DNA of 9,245 bases from an uncultured Bacteroidia bacterium (GTDB taxonomy: Bacteria > Bacteroidota > Bacteroidia > Bacteroidales > UBA932), in the NCBI GenBank assembly GCA_902767465.1, contig CACXHM010000013.1:1-9245 (forward strand). Direction: 5' to 3'. Shown here piece after piece: positions 1 through 6,222 of this stretch. Position numbers and translations under genes: made by a program. How positions within the stretch are numbered: position 1 is the stretch's first letter; each line of letters starts with the position of its first letter. The notes under the pieces were generated by a model. It made no database searches. It was not told where the DNA came from and saw nothing but the letters and a program-made list of their open reading frames with translations.

Positions 1-1295
1 AGTTCCACCACCCCGTAAGCATTAAGCACATCGGGGTCATTCTGGTCTTTAAGCTGTTTTAGGAAAACCTCTGCCACGGCCTGCTTGCCGTTATCGAGGT
101 TTACGAGTGCAAGGTCATACCGTCCCACCTGTGAACCAAAGCGGTCGATTGCAGCCCTGTAGAAGAATTCCTTCTGTTCGGGATCTTTGGAGGTGGCGGC
201 GATGCGCAGAATCGCAGGTTCATCCACAAAATAGAGTTTCTTGCGCTCAGCAAAATCCTGCAGTTCCTCGTCTGTGTAATTCTGATATTCAACCTCGGTC
301 ACGAAACGGGAACGCCGCAGTTCGGGAAGCACCTCTTTCTTGAGTTCGGTAAAGATCTGGCTCATGTTGCGTATCTCGCTCTCACGGACCTCCGGATCGT
401 TATACATGCTGAGGACGCGCAGGATGAGGTCTTTGTCTTCGATATCGGATTTGGCGACAGCCTCCTGGAAGCCTTCCCAGTCCTGGCCGACGCTCTGCAC
501 ATCGGGGGCAGCCACGCCGTCGAGTTTCTTGGAAACGGAATCCCATGCCTTCTTTGCAGCATTGGAGCGTTCGTCGGAAAGCTTGGCATTGCGCTCTTCA
601 CCTCCTTCGGGCGATGCGTAGGAGATAATCTTGACATCTTTTATCCTGGCACGGTCATTTTCGGCTATTTCGCTGAGAGCCGCGGTATAGCCCTTGAAAG
701 ATTTTCCGGACAATTCACTGCCTTTAACAGCAGAGGAATTTACGTCGTAATGGATCTGCCCCTCACTGGTTTCAACCTTCACGTGCTGATAGCCGTCATC
801 CTTATAATCATAGTACCCCCAGTTTGAGAATCCGTTTCCGGTGGTGATGACGCCATCCGCCACCTTGCGGCTTGGAAGAGCAACCTTCTTTTCTTTATAG
901 GTAGCTACGCTGCGAAGCTCCAGATAGCACTTGTTCATGCCTTCCACATAAGGAATGGAGAAACTCTCGGTAACCGAACCTCCTCCTGCAGAAATCACTT
1001 TATTGTTCTCGCGAACCTTCTCACCCTGATAGCGGAAAACAGGGCCTGCAACCTCCCCGCCCTCATAAACTATGACAGGGGTAACGGCAAGTTTTGACTC
1101 CGGAGCAAAATATGCAGCGGGCCAGTCGACAGTAATGCTTACGGGAATGGCATTGTTTACCACCGCGAGCACTTCGGGATTACAGCTGACACCCACCTTG
1201 GAGGCGGCATCCGCCATCTGTTGCGCAGAGTTTTTGTTACAGCCAGCCAGGGCCAGAACTGCGGCAGCGGCCGCAAGGAATATGTTAGTCTTCAT
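1..1295 (-). CDS. OmpA-like/TPR-type lipoprotein, N-terminal 431 residues (3' end outside window)
   Basis: The reading frame is open from the ATG at 1295 down to the window edge, giving 431 codons without a stop. Residues 1-19 form a lipoprotein signal peptide: a hydrophobic Ala/Leu run ending in lipobox A-L-A-G-C, with Cys19 as lipidation site. Residues 35-150 look like a beta-rich domain that includes VTPVIVYEGGEVAG. Residues about 181-335 resemble a divergent OmpA-type peptidoglycan-binding fold (IHYDVNSS, then IISYASPEGGEERNAKLSDE). The part after about 360 is helical and TPR-like (EFFYRAAIDRFG, QAVAEVFLKQL) and probably continues off the edge. From memory, Bacteroidales genomes carry similar secreted OmpA-like proteins with C-terminal TPRs; their exact role is not established, and a link between outer membrane and cell wall is my inference. 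It is transcribed divergently from the sigma-54 activator operon. Start choice: signal peptide and promoter spacing both fit this ATG. Confidence 0.85.
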   Translation of the reverse strand, partial: MKTNIFLAAAAAVLALAGCNKNSAQQMADAASKVGVSCNPEVLAVVNNAIPVSITVDWPAAYFAPESKLAVTPVIVYEGGEVAGPVFRYQGEKVRENNKVISAGGGSVTESFSIPYVEGMNKCYLELRSVATYKEKKVALPSRKVADGVITTGNGFSNWGYYDYKDDGYQHVKVETSEGQIHYDVNSSAVKGSELSGKSFKGYTAALSEIAENDRARIKDVKIISYASPEGGEERNAKLSDERSNAAKKAWDSVSKKLDGVAAPDVQSVGQDWEGFQEAVAKSDIEDKDLILRVLSMYNDPEVRESEIRNMSQIFTELKKEVLPELRRSRFVTEVEYQNYTDEELQDFAERKKLYFVDEPAILRIAATSKDPEQKEFFYRAAIDRFGSQVGRYDLALVNLDNGKQAVAEVFLKQLKDQNDPDVLNAYGVVE

Positions 1296-1318
1296 GATAT
1301 TTGGTTTTCTGTCAAATG

Positions 1319-1326
1319 CAAAGATA
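1319..1326 (-). promoter_or_regulatory. Bacteroidota -7 promoter element for the OmpA-like lipoprotein
   Basis: The minus strand reads TATCTTTG, a full match to TAnnTTTG. The expected transcript start would leave roughly 15-20 nt of leader before the ATG at 1295. No convincing -33 TTG/TTTG is visible at 19-21 bp upstream. The element lies only 12 bp from the opposing plus-strand -7 box. Confidence 0.6.
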
Positions 1327-1338
1327 AACTATTTTTAC

Positions 1339-1346
1339 TAACTTTG
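1339..1346 (+). promoter_or_regulatory. Bacteroidota -7 promoter element for the sigma-54 activator operon
   Basis: The plus strand reads TAACTTTG, a full match to TAnnTTTG. The ATG of the regulator begins only 9 bp after its last base, so the transcript would have a leader of just a few nucleotides. A matching -33 element is not obvious. The -33 region would fall on the minus-strand -7 box and its start site. Confidence 0.55.
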
Positions 1347-1355
1347 CGAATATCT

Positions 1356-2549
1356 ATGGATACTCAAGAACTTCAAAAACTTAAAAACAAGTTCGACATA
1401 ATAGGCAACGACGCAGCACTGAATCTCGCTTTGGAGACCGCCGTGGCCGTTGCTCCGACAGACCTTACGGTGCTGGTGAGCGGAGAGAGCGGAGTGGGTA
1501 AGGAAAACATTCCCAAGATAATACACCAGTTCAGCCGCCGCAAGACAGGCAAGTTTCTTGCCGTAAACTGCGGCGCCATTCCCGAAGGCACCATAAATGC
1601 AGAACTCTTCGGACACGAAAAGGGGTCGTTTACCGGAGCCATCGGAGAACGCAAGGGTTATTTCGAGGAAGCCGACGGGGGGACTCTTTTCCTGGATGAA
1701 ATCGGAGAGCTCCCGAAGGAGACCCAGGCCATGCTGCTGCGAGTGCTTCAAAGCGGAGAATTCATCAAGGTTGGATCTTCGAAGGTAGAAAAGACAGATG
1801 TGCGGATTGTCGCAGCCACCAATGTCAATCTCTACACCGCAGTGCAGCAGGGACGGTTCCGCGAAGATCTCTACTACCGCCTCAACGCCGCACGCATAGT
1901 TATGCCGTCGCTGCGCGACCGCAAGGATGATATCTATCTGTTGTTCAGGAAGTTCACCTCCGACTTCGCCACCAGGTACGGCCTTCGCACCATCAGTCTC
2001 AGCATAGATGCCATCTCTCTGCTGAAAGCCTACCGCTGGCCCGGGAACATCCGCCAGCTGAAAAATGTTGCCGAAACGGTAACCGCCCTTGAATCCGGCC
2101 CCGCCACTACCGAATCCGACAGGATGGAACTTGGAGCAGCCGCATTCTCCCGTTATATCCCGGACGAAAAAGACACCCTGCTCCCGCAGATAAGTTCGCC
2201 TTCTGCTTCAGGCTCCATGAATGAAGAAGACAAGCGGGTGCTTGTGAAAGCCCTGCTCGACCTGAAAGGAGAAGTGGACGCCCTGTCGCAGCGCGTGAAG
2301 GAGCTGGAGAGCGGAACCGGAGTAAAGCAGCTGCCCGCTCAGCCCGGGTACGACGCTTCGCAGCGCCCGTCGCGGGAAGACGATGCCGAATGGCAGGAAC
2401 AGAGCGAAGATCTCAGCATCCGCAAAACTACCGGGGACCTTATAGAAAGGGCCCTTGAGAAGCACGGCGGAAATGTAAAGGCTGCAGCTGCCGAGCTCGG
2501 AATATCTGAACGGACGGTTTACAGAAAAATAGCAAGCAAGAAGAAATGA
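1356..2549 (+). CDS. Sigma-54-interacting AAA+ transcriptional activator (NtrC-type, no receiver domain)
   Basis: A 397-residue enhancer-binding protein that would remodel sigma-54 RNA polymerase by ATP hydrolysis. The AAA+ core shows Walker A GESGVGKE (43-50), the sigma-54 contact loop as GSFTGA (90-95; the usual form is GAFTGA), Walker B TLFLDEIGE with Asp114-Glu115, sensor-1 AATN (153-156), FREDLYYRL (168-176) and WPGNIRQL (228-235). A linker of about 120 residues follows, then a Fis-type helix-turn-helix at about 360-397 (GNVKAAAAELGISERTVYRK). There is no N-terminal receiver, GAF or PAS domain: only about 35 residues precede the core, so the input signal is unknown. An in-frame ATG at 1221 lies inside the divergent gene and upstream of the promoter, so I chose 1356; the core begins soon after, and no later Met precedes Walker A. 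First gene of the operon; its stop overlaps the start of lptE by 4 bp. Confidence 0.93.
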   Translation: MDTQELQKLKNKFDIIGNDAALNLALETAVAVAPTDLTVLVSGESGVGKENIPKIIHQFSRRKTGKFLAVNCGAIPEGTINAELFGHEKGSFTGAIGERKGYFEEADGGTLFLDEIGELPKETQAMLLRVLQSGEFIKVGSSKVEKTDVRIVAATNVNLYTAVQQGRFREDLYYRLNAARIVMPSLRDRKDDIYLLFRKFTSDFATRYGLRTISLSIDAISLLKAYRWPGNIRQLKNVAETVTALESGPATTESDRMELGAAAFSRYIPDEKDTLLPQISSPSASGSMNEEDKRVLVKALLDLKGEVDALSQRVKELESGTGVKQLPAQPGYDASQRPSREDDAEWQEQSEDLSIRKTTGDLIERALEKHGGNVKAAAAELGISERTVYRKIASKKK

Positions 2550-3046
2550 AACGTCTGATGATCATATTAGCAGCGGTGATGCTGCTCGGAGGGTGCGGAA
2601 TTTATTCGTTCTCTGGCACCTCCATCGACCCGGACGTGCACACTATTTCGCTTCCCACCTTCGAATACAAGGCCCAGCGGGTAAACCCGTCACTGGCGAA
2701 TCAGATTTCCGAAGATCTGCGCACCCGCTTCCGCAGGATGACAAGGCTGGAACAGGTGGACATGGACGGAGATCTAGAAATTTACGGGGAGATTACCGGA
2801 TACGATGTTGCAGCTTCTGCCATCACTGCCAATGAAGTTGCAGCCCAGAACCGGCTTACTGTTACGGTAAAAATAGACTTCACCAACGTCAAGCACCCCG
2901 AAGACAGTTTCACCGGCAAGAGTTTTTCGGCATACGCAGACTATGATTCCACCAATTCACTGGATGCCGTAGAAAGCAGCCTCTGCGCCGAAATCATAGA
3001 AAAGATAATAGAAGACATCTTCAACGCCACGGTCGCCCAATGGTAA
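2546..3046 (+). CDS. lptE: LptE-family LPS-assembly lipoprotein
   Basis: A 166-residue lipoprotein. The signal peptide ends in lipobox L-L-G-G-C with Cys17, followed by GIYSFSGTSI, which matches the start of Bacteroidota LptE proteins as I know them. LptE plugs and supports the LptD barrel that inserts lipopolysaccharide into the outer leaflet of the outer membrane; that role comes from the family, not from this sequence. The mature part has the expected alternating strands and helices (VHTISLPTFEYKAQ, LANQISEDLRTRF, LEIYGEITGYDV) and a helical C-terminus. The ATG overlaps the regulator stop (ATGA, 4 bp) and the 3' end overlaps the next gene by 7 bp, so translational coupling is likely. lptD is not in the window. 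Confidence 0.85.
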   Translation: MKRLMIILAAVMLLGGCGIYSFSGTSIDPDVHTISLPTFEYKAQRVNPSLANQISEDLRTRFRRMTRLEQVDMDGDLEIYGEITGYDVAASAITANEVAAQNRLTVTVKIDFTNVKHPEDSFTGKSFSAYADYDSTNSLDAVESSLCAEIIEKIIEDIFNATVAQW

Positions 3047-3657
3047 ACGGAGATTACATAGACCTTGCACGCCTTAACCTCGACGAACTGAACGGGGTGG
3101 TAAACCTTTACCCCTGGTTCGGCCTTGCCCGCAAAGAACTCTGCCGCCGTATGTCCGAACTTGGAGAAGGCGCCTGGAGCGACGAGCGCTATGCCGATGC
3201 CGCATTGTATATAGGTTCCCGCAAGATCATCGCCCGTCTTGCCCATAAGGGACACAAGTCGGATTTTTCCGACCGCGAAGTAAAAAAACTCCTTCGCGCG
3301 TATATAGATGAAGGTGTAGGCGAAATCAATGATCCCGGACAGGAGAAAAGGATAGTTGTGGTGGGGGGTGATTATTTCACGACTCAGCAGTATGATTCGG
3401 TGAAGCAGGAAGAGGATGCCGTATTCGGAGCCATGGCAAAGGGGTCCCAGGATCTTGCCGGCGCTTCTTCGCAGGCCGCACAGTCAATCCCCTCCAACGA
3501 GTCCGATTTCACCGATTTCTGTACTGAGACTTTGGCGCAAATATATGCAGACCAGGGCTATCCTGAACAGGCCAGGCAAATTTATTCGCGTCTAAGTTTG
3601 CGTTTCCCGGAAAAAAGTGCTTACTTTGCAGCCCTTATCGAAAAATTAAAGAAATAG
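3040..3657 (+). CDS. Small TPR-like protein of the lptE-secG cluster
   Basis: A 205-residue protein with no signal peptide and no membrane segment, so probably cytoplasmic. The N-terminal half (DLARLNLDELNGVVNLYPWF, then ARKELCRRM) is helical and unlike any enzyme I recognise. The C-terminal 50 residues contain one clear TPR-like helix pair: ETLAQIYADQGYPEQARQIYSRL, written here as ETLAQIYADQG (about 161-171) followed by YPEQARQIYSRL (about 172-183), then RFPEKSAYFAALI. The middle (about 90-150) is acidic and Gln/Ser-rich and may be a flexible linker. From memory, a similar gene sits between lptE and secG in other Bacteroidales. A single TPR suggests a protein-binding scaffold, but no partner can be named. 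The ATG lies inside the end of lptE (7-bp overlap), and secG begins 3 bp after the stop. Confidence 0.75.
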   Translation: MVNGDYIDLARLNLDELNGVVNLYPWFGLARKELCRRMSELGEGAWSDERYADAALYIGSRKIIARLAHKGHKSDFSDREVKKLLRAYIDEGVGEINDPGQEKRIVVVGGDYFTTQQYDSVKQEEDAVFGAMAKGSQDLAGASSQAAQSIPSNESDFTDFCTETLAQIYADQGYPEQARQIYSRLSLRFPEKSAYFAALIEKLKK

Positions 3658-3660
3658 AAT

Positions 3661-4011
3661 ATGAATGCAGTTTTTACAATCCTGACAGTGCTCATCGTTC
3701 TGGCGAGCCTCCTGCTCATTGGAGTTGTTCTTCTCCAGAACGGCAAGGGCGAGGGTCTTGCAAGCAACTTTGTAGCCGGCAACCAGACTTTCGGCGTCCG
3801 TCAGACCGCTGACATCCTGGAAAAGATCACCTGGGGTCTTGTAGTCTTCATCCTCCTTGTTTCCGTAATAGCATCCTTCACCGGAAGCGGACGCGGTGGC
3901 GATGTGGATGTTACAGATCAGATCGAGAACACAGAATCTGCCCAGCAGCCCGAGTTCCCTTCCGCCCCCATCGACATGTCGTCCCCTACTACCGAGGCTG
4001 AAGCCGAGTAG
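3661..4011 (+). CDS. secG: Preprotein translocase subunit SecG
   Basis: A 116-residue inner-membrane protein with two hydrophobic segments (about 3-25 and 56-74). Between them is the typical SecG loop: VVLLQNGKGEGL (22-33) followed by a Gly/Asn-rich stretch. SecG is the accessory subunit of the SecYEG channel and assists SecA-driven export. The tail after residue 75 is polar, acidic and Pro/Ser-rich; such tails are common on SecG proteins. It begins 3 bp after the TPR-like gene and is the last gene of the operon, with a strong hairpin terminator 35 bp downstream. A TAnnTTTG match at 3593-3600 could provide extra transcription but is unsupported by a -33 element. Confidence 0.93.
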   Translation: MNAVFTILTVLIVLASLLLIGVVLLQNGKGEGLASNFVAGNQTFGVRQTADILEKITWGLVVFILLVSVIASFTGSGRGGDVDVTDQIENTESAQQPEFPSAPIDMSSPTTEAEAE

Positions 4012-4046
4012 CTGACATTCTGTCACTGGAACGGGTTTTGACCTTC

Positions 4047-4083
4047 ATCGTTCCGTCGGGATTTCCCGGCGGAACGATTTTTT
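4047..4083 (+). terminator. Intrinsic terminator after secG
   Basis: A 14-bp stem (arms 4047-4060 and 4065-4078, one G-U pair) with a 4-nt loop ATTT, followed by a T-run (TTTTT, 4079-4083). It lies between the secG stop and the clpB Shine-Dalgarno, only 2 bp before the latter, so it may also limit read-through into clpB. Confidence 0.85.
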
Positions 4084-4085
4084 AT

Positions 4086-4091
4086 AGGAGG
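4086..4091 (+). promoter_or_regulatory. Consensus Shine-Dalgarno of the ClpB-type gene
   Basis: AGGAGG lies 8 nt before the ATG at 4100. An in-frame TAG at 4085-4087 rules out any longer N-terminus. Strong Shine-Dalgarno sequences are uncommon in Bacteroidota, so this one stands out and fixes the start. Confidence 0.75.
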
Positions 4092-4099
4092 TAGTTACT

Positions 4100-6151
4100 A
4101 TGGAAAACAAATATGAATTCTTAAGTAAATATGCCATCGACCTGAACGAGGCCGCGTCGAAAGGAAAACTCGACCCGGTAATCGGACGGGATGATGAAAT
4201 CCGGCGCGTGCTGCAGATACTGAGCAGGCGCACCAAGAACAACCCTATCCTGGTTGGAGAACCCGGTGTCGGTAAAACCGCCATCTCAGAAGGCATCGCC
4301 ACCAAGATAGTGAACGGTCAGGTTCCGGAAAACCTTAAGTCCAAAAAAGTCTTCTCCCTTGATATGGGAGCCCTTATTGCAGGAGCAAAATACCAGGGAG
4401 AATTCGAAGAAAGACTGAAAGGGGTGGTGAAAGAAGTGGTTGAAAGCGAAGGCGAAATCATCCTTTTCATCGATGAAATCCACACTCTGGTGGGGGCCGG
4501 ACGCAGTTCCGGAGCAATGGATGCTTCCAATATCCTGAAGCCGGCATTGGCACGAGGAGAGTTGCGGACCATCGGCAGTACTACCCTGGATGAATATCAG
4601 AAGTATTTCGAGCAGGACAAAGCCCTGGAGAGGCGTTTCCAGAAGGTGATGGTGGACGAGCCGTCACCCGCCGAGAGCATCTCCATCCTGCGCGGACTGA
4701 AGGAAAAATACGAAAACCACCACAAGGTGCGGATCGAAGACGACGCACTGATAGCCGCAGTGAACCTCAGCCACCGGTACATCAACAACCGATTCCTGCC
4801 CGACAAGGCCATCGACCTGATTGATGAGGCAGCTTCGAAACTGCGGTTGGAAATGAACTCGGTTCCGGAACCGATTGACGAACTCAATTCCAAGATTCGG
4901 CAGCTGGAAATCGAGAAGGAGGCCGTGAAGCGGGAAAGCACGTCCCTGAAAGCCGAAAAAATAGATTCGGAACTCAAGGAACTGAAGCAGAAGAGAGACG
5001 AGCTGATGAAGCGCTGGGATTCTGAGAAGAAGATAGTGGCGGACCTGCAGAAAGCCCGACAGGAAATTGAGGATGACGAAAACGAGGCAAGGATTGCCGA
5101 GAGACAGGGCAACTATGGAAAGGTCGCTGAACTCCGCTATGGCAAGATAGCCCAGGCACGCGCCCGTATAGAAGAACTGTCCGCGAAGCAGTCTGCAATA
5201 AAGAATCCCATTATAAATGAAGCTGTTACTCCAGAAGACATTGCTGAAGTAGTGGCCCGCTGGACCGGTATCCCGGTGAATCGGATGATGGAAAGCGAGA
5301 AGGAGAAGCTGCTCCGGATGGAAAGCGAACTGCACAAACGCGTGGTGGGCCAGGACAAAGCGATTGCTGCCGTTTCGGATGCAGTCCGACGCAGCAGGGC
5401 GGGACTCAGCAACGAACATCGGCCGATAGGTTCCTTCCTGTTCCTCGGCACCACCGGCGTGGGCAAGACTGAACTTGCAAAGGCCCTCGCAGAGTTCCTG
5501 TTCAACGACGAGACCATGATGACACGTATCGACATGAGCGAGTATCAGGAATCCCACACGGTGAGCCGGCTGATAGGTGCGCCTCCGGGATACGTCGGAT
5601 ACGATGAAGGCGGACAACTCACCGAGGCCGTGCGCCGCAAACCATACTCGGTAGTTCTTCTCGACGAGATAGAAAAAGCGCATCCAGATGTGTTCAACAT
5701 TCTGCTGCAGGTGCTTGATGACGGTCGTCTTACCGACAACAAGGGCCGCACCGTGGATTTCAAGAACACCATCCTTATCATGACTTCCAACCTCAAGGAG
5801 GAGGAACTGCGCCTGAGGATGCGTCCGGAATTCCTGAACAGAATCGACGAGATAGTTGTCTTCGATGCCCTCACCAAAGATGATATCCGGAAGATAGTCC
5901 ACATACAGATGGACATCCTCCAGCGAAAACTTGAAGAAGACAACGTTAGTCTCAGCTATACCCGCGCTTTCGAGGATGACATGGTGGAGAATGGTTACGA
6001 TCCGGTATTCGGCGCCAGGCCTGTGAAGCGTCTCATCCAGCGCGAACTGGTGAACAAGCTTGCAAGGGAGATCCTGGAAGGGAAGATCCGAAAAGATTCT
6101 GTCATCGAAGTGGATAGTGAAGGCGGGCAGACGGTGTTGCGAAACAAATAA
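4100..6151 (+). CDS. clpB: ClpB-type AAA+ disaggregase lacking the N-terminal domain
   Basis: A 683-residue two-ring AAA+ chaperone; full ClpB is usually about 860. ClpB threads aggregated proteins through a hexameric pore in the cytoplasm, together with DnaK. D1 has Walker A GEPGVGKT (53-60), pore-loop Tyr98 (KYQG), Walker B Asp125-Glu126 and Arg178/179. A coiled-coil M-domain spans about 255-375, which marks ClpB rather than ClpA/ClpC; no ClpP-docking loop is evident. D2 has Walker A GTTGVGKT (450-457), pore-loop Tyr498 (GYVG), Walker B Asp522-Glu523, sensor-1 Asn564, RPEFLNRID (575-583) and sensor-2 GARPVKR. Odd points: the Clp_N domain (about 140 residues) is absent, as an in-frame stop just upstream proves; and only 9 residues separate SNL (563-565) from RPEF, against about 29 in E. 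coli ClpB. No promoter of its own is visible; converges on the surface-lipoprotein unit. Confidence 0.93.
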   Translation: MENKYEFLSKYAIDLNEAASKGKLDPVIGRDDEIRRVLQILSRRTKNNPILVGEPGVGKTAISEGIATKIVNGQVPENLKSKKVFSLDMGALIAGAKYQGEFEERLKGVVKEVVESEGEIILFIDEIHTLVGAGRSSGAMDASNILKPALARGELRTIGSTTLDEYQKYFEQDKALERRFQKVMVDEPSPAESISILRGLKEKYENHHKVRIEDDALIAAVNLSHRYINNRFLPDKAIDLIDEAASKLRLEMNSVPEPIDELNSKIRQLEIEKEAVKRESTSLKAEKIDSELKELKQKRDELMKRWDSEKKIVADLQKARQEIEDDENEARIAERQGNYGKVAELRYGKIAQARARIEELSAKQSAIKNPIINEAVTPEDIAEVVARWTGIPVNRMMESEKEKLLRMESELHKRVVGQDKAIAAVSDAVRRSRAGLSNEHRPIGSFLFLGTTGVGKTELAKALAEFLFNDETMMTRIDMSEYQESHTVSRLIGAPPGYVGYDEGGQLTEAVRRKPYSVVLLDEIEKAHPDVFNILLQVLDDGRLTDNKGRTVDFKNTILIMTSNLKEEELRLRMRPEFLNRIDEIVVFDALTKDDIRKIVHIQMDILQRKLEEDNVSLSYTRAFEDDMVENGYDPVFGARPVKRLIQRELVNKLAREILEGKIRKDSVIEVDSEGGQTVLRNK

Positions 6152-6168
6152 TCCACATACATAAAACA

Positions 6169-6208
6169 GTAAAGGGTCGACTAAATTCGATTTTAGCCGA
6201 CCCTTTAC
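6169..6208. terminator. Bidirectional terminator between convergent genes
   Basis: A long inverted repeat: GTAAAGGGTCG (6169-6179) pairs with CGACCCTTTAC (6198-6208), and CTAAA (6181-6185) pairs with TTTAG (6192-6196), around a short AT-rich loop. T-rich DNA flanks it on each strand (TTATATTT on plus, TGTTTTATG on minus). It lies 17 bp after the clpB stop and 14 bp from the stop of the minus-strand lipoprotein, so it can end both transcripts. Confidence 0.85.
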
Positions 6209-6222
6209 TTATATTTGAGACG

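Noticed and set aside
107..637. Short open frames on both strands within the partial lipoprotein
   Set aside because: They overlap the continuous 431-codon frame from 1295 and have no start signals or recognisable content.
1221..1355. Longer start for the sigma-54 activator at ATG 1221
   Set aside because: The extra 45 residues lie antisense to the signal peptide region of the divergent lipoprotein and upstream of a clear TAnnTTTG promoter box; the added peptide is not like activator N-termini.
3593..3600. TAAGTTTG as an internal promoter for secG
   Set aside because: It matches TAnnTTTG but lies in coding sequence with no TTG at the expected -33 distance; a chance match is as likely.
4664..5902. 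412-codon open frame on the minus strand inside clpB
   Set aside because: It is fully antisense to strongly conserved ClpB motifs, has no promoter or ribosome site, and its residues show no recognisable domain.
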